From Flavobacteriales bacterium (GTDB lineage: Bacteria > Bacteroidota > Bacteroidia > Flavobacteriales_D > Crocinitomicaceae), in NCBI GenBank assembly GCA_947476515.1, contig CANJQZ010000045.1, positions 1-11,645 of the forward strand: DNA of 11,645 bases, given 5' to 3'. Positions 6,916-11,645 of this stretch are shown piece by piece. The notes below the pieces were generated by a model. It saw only the letters and a program-made list of their open reading frames with translations, did not search any database and was not told where the DNA came from. Position 1 is the first letter of the stretch. Each line of letters opens with the position of its first letter. Position numbers and translations under genes: made by a program.

Positions 6916-7356
6916 ATGAGCGGTAGTGTTAATAAAGTAATCCTAATTGGGAATCTTGGAAAAGATCCTGAAATTCGCCGTTTGGAAAATGGGGTTGTAT
7001 TAGCCAACTTTTCTATTGCAACTTCTGAGTCTTTTACAGATAAACAAACGGGAGAGAAAAAAGAGATCACGGATTGGCATGATATTGTCCTTTGGCGAGG
7101 CTTAGCTGAGCTGGCAGAAAAATATTTGCGCAAAGGAACTAAAATTTATGTGGAAGGAAAATTGAAAAAAAGATCTTGGCAAGATAAAGAAGGAAATACC
7201 AGATATAATACAGAAGTAGTTGGTGAAGAAATGACAATCCTTTCAAAATTAGATCAAGAAAAGTCTACTGATCCTTACAGGAAGGAAGAGCGATTAAGCC
7301 CTCCAACTATACTACCAAATTTAACTCCAGAGGATGGAGATGACCTCCCATTTTGA
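6916..7356 (+). CDS. ssb: Single-stranded DNA-binding protein
   Basis: SSB coats single-stranded DNA in replication, repair and recombination and recruits partner enzymes through its acidic tail. The 146-residue protein begins with the OB-fold pattern NKVILIGNLGKDPEIRRLENG (6-26). It continues with VANFSIATSE-like residues 28-38 (here VLANFSIATSE) and the TDWHDIVLWRGLAELAEKYL segment (52-71). Trp54, Trp60 and Trp88 are in positions typical for base stacking. The linker (about 112-138) is short, and the C-terminal tip is DDLPF, the partner-binding motif. The following gene, gldE, starts within a few bases of its stop. In many flavobacteria I recall ssb, gldE and gldD being adjacent, often with mutY before ssb; here topA takes that place. 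Confidence 0.97.
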   Translation: MSGSVNKVILIGNLGKDPEIRRLENGVVLANFSIATSESFTDKQTGEKKEITDWHDIVLWRGLAELAEKYLRKGTKIYVEGKLKKRSWQDKEGNTRYNTEVVGEEMTILSKLDQEKSTDPYRKEERLSPPTILPNLTPEDGDDLPF

Positions 7357-7361
7357 TAGCG

Positions 7362-8693
7362 ATGATGAGTACCGAACCTCCCAGTTTTGACTTTACGAGT
7401 GTTACCCAAGCAGGCTTAAGCAACCAAGCGATTATTTATTTATTAATCGTTCTACTGCTTCTTTTCATTTCAGCAACCATGTCGGGATCTGAATCCGCCT
7501 TTTTTTCGCTAAAACCTAGCGAGAAGGATGCCTTAAAATCAGAAGACAACCTGCGCTCCAAAACTATTATTGATCTCCTTTCTAAACCAAGAGATTTACT
7601 TGCCTCAATGCTGATTACACACAATTTTGTAATTGTCGCTATAGTCATCTTATCAACCTTTGTCCTAGATGAATTCTATCCAGTTGCTAAAGGAAATGAA
7701 TTGATTAGGTTTTTATTGGAAGTGTTCGGAATTACTTTTGTTATTTTAATTACTGGAGAAGTAATACCAAAAATTTACGCCACAAATAATGCTTTAAAAG
7801 TCGCCAAGATTATGGCCGTTCCATTGAGATTAATGGGTAAGACACCACCTATGTCATGGCTTAAATGGGCGCTGGTGAGCGGGACATCATTTATTAGTAG
7901 AGGAAGACGGAAATCTGAACAGATTTCTTCTGATGAATTGGAATTTGCAATAGCACTTACAAAAGAAGATTCTACCAGTGAAGATGAACAAAAATTATTT
8001 GAGGGAATTGTGAAGTTTGGTCGAACTGAAGCTTGTCAAATAATGAAGCCTAGAATTGAAATGTCTGCAATTGATGAGGAATCTGATTTTAAAGAGGTGC
8101 TTGCCTTTGTTTTGAAGTCAGGTTATTCACGAATTCCTGTTTTTAAGGATACTACTGATAATGTAATAGGGATACTTTACATCAAAGATTTACTTCCTTT
8201 CTTAGCTGAGAAGATTGATTTTAATTGGCATTCGATGTTGAGGAAACCATTTTTTATTCCTGAAAATAAAAAGATAAATGACTTGCTTCAAGAGTTTCGA
8301 AATAAAAAAATGCATCTAGCCATTGTTGTTGATGAATATGGTGGAGCAAGCGGTGTAGTTACCCTTGAGGATATTCTTGAAGAGATAGTTGGTGATATTA
8401 CGGATGAATTTGATGATGATGAGGTTGTTTTTACTAAATTGGATGAAACTACATTTCTTTTTGAAGGTCGCACTGCTTTAAATGATCTTTACAAAATTAT
8501 CGGAATTGATGGTAAAGATTTTGAGCAAGTAAAGGGAGATGCCGATACAATTGGCGGTTTTATTTTAGAAAAGGCAGGTCGAATCCCTAAGAATAATGAA
8601 TTTTATATGCAAGGAGATATAAAATTGGTTGTTGAGTCTTCAGATAAAAAGAGAGTTAAAATGGTAAAAGTGAAATTAAAAAATAAAAATTAA
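7362..8693 (+). CDS. gldE: GldE, gliding motility-associated CNNM/CorC-type membrane protein
   Basis: A 443-residue membrane protein of the DUF21 (CNNM) plus CBS-pair plus CorC_HlyC architecture, which in this gene context is GldE. In Flavobacterium johnsoniae GldE is linked functionally to GldD and supports gliding. Residues 22-44, about 84-105 and 115-137 are hydrophobic helices, with the DUF21 signature SGSESAFFSL at 41-50. CBS motifs cover about 226-285 and 290-346; the second contains VVDEYGGASGVVTLEDILEE. The CorC_HlyC domain is about 357-440, including DADTIGGFIL. I chose the ATG at 7362, five nt after the ssb stop; a TTG at 7353 would also be in frame but overlaps ssb. The stop overlaps the gldD start as TAATG. 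Related CNNM/CorC proteins are tied to Mg2+ or Co2+ transport; whether GldE moves ions is not settled. Confidence 0.92.
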   Translation: MMSTEPPSFDFTSVTQAGLSNQAIIYLLIVLLLLFISATMSGSESAFFSLKPSEKDALKSEDNLRSKTIIDLLSKPRDLLASMLITHNFVIVAIVILSTFVLDEFYPVAKGNELIRFLLEVFGITFVILITGEVIPKIYATNNALKVAKIMAVPLRLMGKTPPMSWLKWALVSGTSFISRGRRKSEQISSDELEFAIALTKEDSTSEDEQKLFEGIVKFGRTEACQIMKPRIEMSAIDEESDFKEVLAFVLKSGYSRIPVFKDTTDNVIGILYIKDLLPFLAEKIDFNWHSMLRKPFFIPENKKINDLLQEFRNKKMHLAIVVDEYGGASGVVTLEDILEEIVGDITDEFDDDEVVFTKLDETTFLFEGRTALNDLYKIIGIDGKDFEQVKGDADTIGGFILEKAGRIPKNNEFYMQGDIKLVVESSDKKRVKMVKVKLKNKN

Positions 8694-9271
8694 TGAAAGT
8701 TATTTCAGTGTTATTCCTTTTAATTTGCGTTTTAATTTCATGTGGTGAGGATCATTTGATTCCAAAACCACCAACCTATTTAAGGGTTAATCTACCAGAA
8801 CATTCATATCATCTTGAACAATCCTCATGCAATGCAAGTTTCTACCTAGCAGATATTTTTACTTTAAAAGCTCCCGGAAATCTTCAAACAGGTCAGTGCG
8901 CTCAAGATATTGATTTGGGACCGCTTAATGGAACTTTATTTTTGTTCTATAGATCTTTTAATAGCGCCGATTCACTTGCGAAATTGATAAATATTTCAAA
9001 TGATAGGGTTGATGAACATAAAATCAAAGCAGATAAAATAGATTTTGAACAAATTATTGATCCTCAAAATCAATTATTTGGAACCTTCTTTACGCTTAAA
9101 GGAAATGTCGCAACTAATTTCCAATTCTATATGACAGACTCAACCCATAATTTCATTCGTGGTGAAGTCTTGTTGAATAGTCGGCCGAATTATGATAGCC
9201 TTAGACCTTCATTAGAGTATTTAAAAATTGACTTGTTGTCCATGGTTAAAAGTCTTAAGTGGAAAAAATAA
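8693..9271 (+). CDS. gldD: GldD, gliding motility lipoprotein
   Basis: GldD is a lipoprotein needed for gliding in Flavobacterium johnsoniae and is part of the gld set associated with type IX secretion. The 192-residue product has a signal peptide and lipobox LISC, with Cys17 as the acylated residue, followed by GED. The family pattern is clear: PKPPTYLRVNLPEHSY after the tether (24-39), NFQFYMTDSTHNFIRGEVLL (142-161), PNYDSLRPSLEYLKID (165-180), and a C-terminal SLKWKK. Two more cysteines, Cys46 and Cys69, could form a disulfide; this is inference. Its ATG shares one base with the gldE stop, so the pair is probably translationally coupled, matching their joint role. The folK frame begins inside its last codons. 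Confidence 0.93.
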   Translation: MKVISVLFLLICVLISCGEDHLIPKPPTYLRVNLPEHSYHLEQSSCNASFYLADIFTLKAPGNLQTGQCAQDIDLGPLNGTLFLFYRSFNSADSLAKLINISNDRVDEHKIKADKIDFEQIIDPQNQLFGTFFTLKGNVATNFQFYMTDSTHNFIRGEVLLNSRPNYDSLRPSLEYLKIDLLSMVKSLKWKK

Positions 9272-9714
9272 TTCATAACGTTTTTCTCAGCTTAGGTAGT
9301 AATTTAGGCGATAAAATCGGCAGTATAGATAAAGCAATTCAAGAAATTAGTCTAGATGTAGGTGTAATTGAAGTAGTATCAAGCCCATTCTTCTCAAAAC
9401 CATTAGGATTTATTTCAGAAAATGATTTTGTAAATAGTGTGATTCGTATATCTACTGATAAATCTCCACTTGAATTATTACAAAGTTTAAAATTAATCGA
9501 AAGGCGTATGGGGCGTGTTCTGAAATCAATAGAAAATTATTCAGATAGAACCATAGATATTGACATTATATTTTATGATCAAATCTCATTAAATTCAGAA
9601 GAATTAATTATTCCTCATCCCAAATGGAAGGAAAGGGATTTTGTGTATATTCCTCTTAATGAAATAACAACAAAAGAAGAAAGATTACTTTTTAATTCTG
9701 ATTTCAATTATTAA
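9259..9714 (+). CDS. folK: FolK, 6-hydroxymethyl-7,8-dihydropterin pyrophosphokinase
   Basis: HPPK transfers pyrophosphate from ATP to 6-hydroxymethyl-dihydropterin in folate synthesis. Landmarks in the 151 residues are FLSLGSNLGDK (9-19) for pterin binding, DFVNSVI (56-62), the loop LKLIERRMGR (77-86), and SDRTIDIDIIFY (95-106) with Arg97 and the metal ligands Asp100 and Asp102. The C-terminal block is IPHPKWKERDFVYIPLNEI, with His120 and Arg126. The only convincing start is the GTG at 9259, which lies inside gldD and overlaps it by 13 nt; there is no ATG before the SLGSN motif. Coupling with gldD is likely. The protein is of usual length and all active-site residues I can place are present. 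Confidence 0.95.
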   Translation: MEKIIHNVFLSLGSNLGDKIGSIDKAIQEISLDVGVIEVVSSPFFSKPLGFISENDFVNSVIRISTDKSPLELLQSLKLIERRMGRVLKSIENYSDRTIDIDIIFYDQISLNSEELIIPHPKWKERDFVYIPLNEITTKEERLLFNSDFNY

Positions 9715-9763
9715 AAAAAGGATATTTTAGAATAATTCATTTATAATTCTAGATTAATATTTA

Positions 9764-9771
9764 TACATTTG
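9764..9771 (+). promoter_or_regulatory. Promoter -7 box before the OmpA-TPR lipoprotein
   Basis: TACATTTG matches the Bacteroidota -7 consensus and lies 25 nt before the ATG at 9797, which would leave a leader of about 18-20 nt. A TTG at the ideal upstream spacing is not visible; the region around 9742 reads TTA instead. The 82-bp gap to folK and the box suggest the gene has its own transcription start. Confidence 0.5.
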
Positions 9772-9796
9772 CCATGATTATCTAAAAATTACTATT

Positions 9797-11506
9797 ATGA
9801 AATTTACGAAATTAACTTATCTTTCTTGCATAGCTATTGTTGGCCTTAGTGTTACTAGTTGTGATTTAATGAAAGATGTTACTTACACTGTAGCTCCAAA
9901 TCCATTAGAAATGCACGGCGATAGTGTTCAAGTTACCGTTACTGTAAATGTTCCTGCAAAAGGATTAAAGAAAAAAGCTAAAGTAGAAATAACTCCTATA
10001 CTAGGAACTGCTAAATTAGACACTTGGACTATTCAAGGTGAAAAAGCTACCGCTAACGGTCAATCAATTGCCTTTAAATTAGGTGGGACTGCAACTTTTA
10101 ATGATGTTGTAGCTTATGATCCGTCAATGGAGGCAGCTGATCTTAAATTGACTGGAATAATTTATAAAGGTGTAAAAGAAAAAGATGCGATTCCAGAAAC
10201 AAAAATCGCTGACGGAACTGTTATTACACCTCTTCTAGTTCAACCAGCATTTAGAATGTTGATGGCGGAAGATAAATTAGTAAGAACATTTCAAAAATCT
10301 GTTTCTGCTGAAATGAATTACGAAAAAGGAAAATCAGATGTTCGCGCAGCAGAAACAAAAGATAAGGATATAGCAGATTTAGTGGCTTGGGTAATTGCAG
10401 CTCAATCTAATCCTAAGATTATTATCAATTCTATTGATGTGAAAGGTTATGCTTCTCCAGATGGAGAAGAAAATAAAAACAGCAGTCTTTCAAATGATCG
10501 ATCTAAATCAGGCAGAAAATCATTTATGGAATTAATGAAAAAAGCTAAGATGATGCAATATGCTGACTCTTCTAAATATTCTGTTAATGGTTTAGGGGAA
10601 GATTTTATTGGTTTTAAAGACCAATTAGCACGAACTTCTTCAATTTCTGAAGCGGATAAAAATCTATTTATTAGAATTTTGGAAATGTCTACAGATCCAA
10701 AACAACGCGAAACAGAAATGATAAATTTGGGTAAATCATATACCCAATTGGATAAAGAGGTATTCCCTAAAATTCGTCGTTCTATAATTACTGTAAATTA
10801 TACTGAAAATGGATTAACAGATGATGAACTGAAAACTGCTTCAGTTTCTAATCCTAATTCCCTTACTATTGAGGAGTTACTATTTACAGCTGCAAATCTT
10901 ACGAAAAATATCAACGAGAAAGCAGCAATTTACGCTGTAGCTGCAACAAATTACCCTGCTGATTATCGCGGTCATAACAATCTTGGCGCAGTTCGCTATA
11001 TTCAAAATATGGTGCCTGATGCAAAAAAATCATTAGAAACCGCTAGTGGTTTGTTTGATAACGGAATGACCAAAAATAACCTTGGTGGAGTCGCAATGTC
11101 TAATGGAGATCGCGCACTTGCTAAAAAGTTACTTTCTCAAGTAAAAGATAAATCACCTCAGTTGGCTTACAATAATGCTATAGTTTCTATTTTAGAAGGT
11201 AATTATAGTGCTGCTGGTTCAAGTTTAGGCGCTGAAGCATCATTCAACAAAGCTTTATCACAAGTTCTTCAAGGTAAGCTAGATGAAGCAAGTAAAACAT
11301 TGGCTGCAAGTGCTGACAAGGAAAGTGCTGATGGATATTACCTAAAGGCGATTATTGCTGCAAGAAGTAACGCAGGTGCAGACGCGGTAGTTAGTTCTTT
11401 AAAATTAGCCTTTGCAAAAAATCCAGCATATAAATCTAAAGCAGGTAGAGATAGAGAATTTATTAAATTAATGAGCGACGCTTCTTTTAGTGCTGCTATT
11501 AATTAA
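9797..11506 (+). CDS. Lipoprotein with OmpA-like domain followed by TPR-like helices
   Basis: A 569-residue predicted lipoprotein: signal peptide, then VTSC with Cys22 as the lipidated residue. Residues about 25-150 are beta-rich and unassigned. An OmpA-like domain runs about 165-335, with the block IDVKGYASPDGEENKN (213-228) and LSNDRSKS (231-238). Arg235 matches the peptidoglycan-binding arginine of OmpA domains, and Asp222 is a candidate for the acidic partner. The long insertion up to FPKIRRSIITVNY (323-335) resembles the YASPEG-type OmpA domains of Bacteroidales. About 355-565 is all-helical, with TPR-like units around 388-420, 424-447, 455-500 and 510-545. There is no beta-barrel. It probably sits at the outer membrane inner face, tethered to peptidoglycan, with the TPR part binding a partner; that is inference. 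It is monocistronic, closed by a terminator. I do not recognise a named gene. Confidence 0.85.
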   Translation: MKFTKLTYLSCIAIVGLSVTSCDLMKDVTYTVAPNPLEMHGDSVQVTVTVNVPAKGLKKKAKVEITPILGTAKLDTWTIQGEKATANGQSIAFKLGGTATFNDVVAYDPSMEAADLKLTGIIYKGVKEKDAIPETKIADGTVITPLLVQPAFRMLMAEDKLVRTFQKSVSAEMNYEKGKSDVRAAETKDKDIADLVAWVIAAQSNPKIIINSIDVKGYASPDGEENKNSSLSNDRSKSGRKSFMELMKKAKMMQYADSSKYSVNGLGEDFIGFKDQLARTSSISEADKNLFIRILEMSTDPKQRETEMINLGKSYTQLDKEVFPKIRRSIITVNYTENGLTDDELKTASVSNPNSLTIEELLFTAANLTKNINEKAAIYAVAATNYPADYRGHNNLGAVRYIQNMVPDAKKSLETASGLFDNGMTKNNLGGVAMSNGDRALAKKLLSQVKDKSPQLAYNNAIVSILEGNYSAAGSSLGAEASFNKALSQVLQGKLDEASKTLAASADKESADGYYLKAIIAARSNAGADAVVSSLKLAFAKNPAYKSKAGRDREFIKLMSDASFSAAIN

Positions 11507-11522
11507 TAATTATTAGTTTATT

Positions 11523-11645
11523 TTAAAGGCTCGATTTATCGAGCCTTTTTTGTTTCTTGTAAAGGTATTCTTGCTCTGCCTGTCCTGGTGTTGGTATTAA
11601 ATCAGAAGCACACTTTAATACAGCAATATCCATAAGAGTTGAATA
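11523..11645 (-). CDS. C-terminal end of a glycosyltransferase-like protein, possibly truncated
   Basis: An open frame enters from the right edge and stops at the TAA at 11525-11523, giving the last 40 residues. It contains YSTLMD, then 11 residues, then PTPGQAEQEYL. This pattern and its spacing match what I remember of a conserved late block in Bacteroidota glycosyltransferases related to family 28/MurG (GYSTxMDL ... IPTPGQTEQEYLA). In those proteins I recall several tens of residues after the block, whereas here only about 13 basic/polar residues follow (YKKQKRLDKSSL at the end), and the stop lies inside the terminator stem of the neighbouring gene. This could be a truncated gene, a frameshift, or a short natural end. 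The other two minus-strand frames close within this stretch. The 5' part is outside the window, so the whole gene cannot be judged. Confidence 0.55.
   Translation of the reverse strand, partial: YSTLMDIAVLKCASDLIPTPGQAEQEYLYKKQKRLDKSSL
11525..11551 (+). terminator. Rho-independent terminator after the OmpA-TPR lipoprotein gene
   Basis: A perfect 10-bp stem, AAAGGCTCGA at 11525-11534 with TCGAGCCTTT at 11539-11548, has a 4-nt TTTA loop and a T-run continuing to 11551. It lies 18 nt after the stop of the lipoprotein gene. The GC-rich core (GGCTCGA/TCGAGCC) stands out against the AT-rich surroundings. The opposite strand lacks a good T-run (CCTTTAAAATAAA), so it is mainly a plus-strand terminator. 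Confidence 0.9.

Noticed and set aside
7353..7361. A TTG start at 7353 for gldE, overlapping the end of ssb.
   Set aside because: Two ATG codons follow at 7362 and 7365 just after the ssb stop, and no family feature requires the extra three residues.
9728..9752. A weak inverted repeat (TAGAAT / ATTCTA) in the gap after folK, considered as a terminator.
   Set aside because: Six A/T-rich pairs with a 12-nt loop and no T-run would be unstable.
11496..11524. AT palindromic stretch around the stop codon of the OmpA-TPR gene.
   Set aside because: Low-complexity A/T sequence of the kind expected by chance here; the real terminator is the GC-rich hairpin just after it.
1..11645. Search for mobile elements, CRISPR repeats, toxin-antitoxin pairs, defence genes and tRNAs.
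   Set aside because: Nothing supports any of these; nearly all of the window is occupied by conserved housekeeping or envelope genes.

Overview
The window looks like core chromosome of an AT-rich Bacteroidota bacterium, most probably of the Flavobacteriia or a close relative. The evidence is the pairing of the gliding-motility genes gldE and gldD, the Bacteroidota-type LptE, the gene order miaB / sigma-54 activator / lptE / TPR protein / secG, promoter boxes of the TAnnTTTG type, and the absence of Shine-Dalgarno sequences before most starts. I see no prophage, insertion sequence, CRISPR array, tRNA or rRNA.

Left part (1-4339, minus strand): a tight five-gene operon read leftward from a promoter near 4390-4363. 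It runs miaB (tRNA methylthiolation), a sigma-54-dependent activator without a sensory domain, lptE (LPS assembly lipoprotein), an acidic TPR-like protein of unknown function, and secG (Sec translocon subunit, cut by the window edge). Junctions are 7 nt, a 4-nt ATGA overlap, a 1-nt TAATG overlap and 3 nt, so translation is probably coupled. Two of the genes serve envelope biogenesis.

Middle (4340-4563): a 224-bp divergent spacer. It holds a well-formed promoter for the miaB operon, two candidate -10-like boxes for topA, a TTAACC-ATA-GGTTAA dyad and three TGTCA words in an 8-bp register.

Right part (4564-9714, plus strand): topA (DNA topoisomerase I), ssb, gldE, gldD and folK. The genes from ssb to folK are packed or overlapping; topA is separated from ssb by 33 bp that contain promoter-like boxes. 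GldE (membrane CBS/CorC-type protein) and GldD (lipoprotein) belong to the gliding motility/type IX secretion-associated set.

Right end (9715-11645): a monocistronic lipoprotein with an OmpA-like domain followed by TPR-like helices, closed by a strong intrinsic terminator. On the minus strand, reading into that terminator, is the last 40 codons of another frame. It resembles the late conserved block of a family 28-type glycosyltransferase but stops much sooner after the block than I would expect. With the OmpA-TPR lipoprotein, it is the least ordinary thing here. I found no clear new multi-gene system; most of the window is conserved housekeeping sequence.
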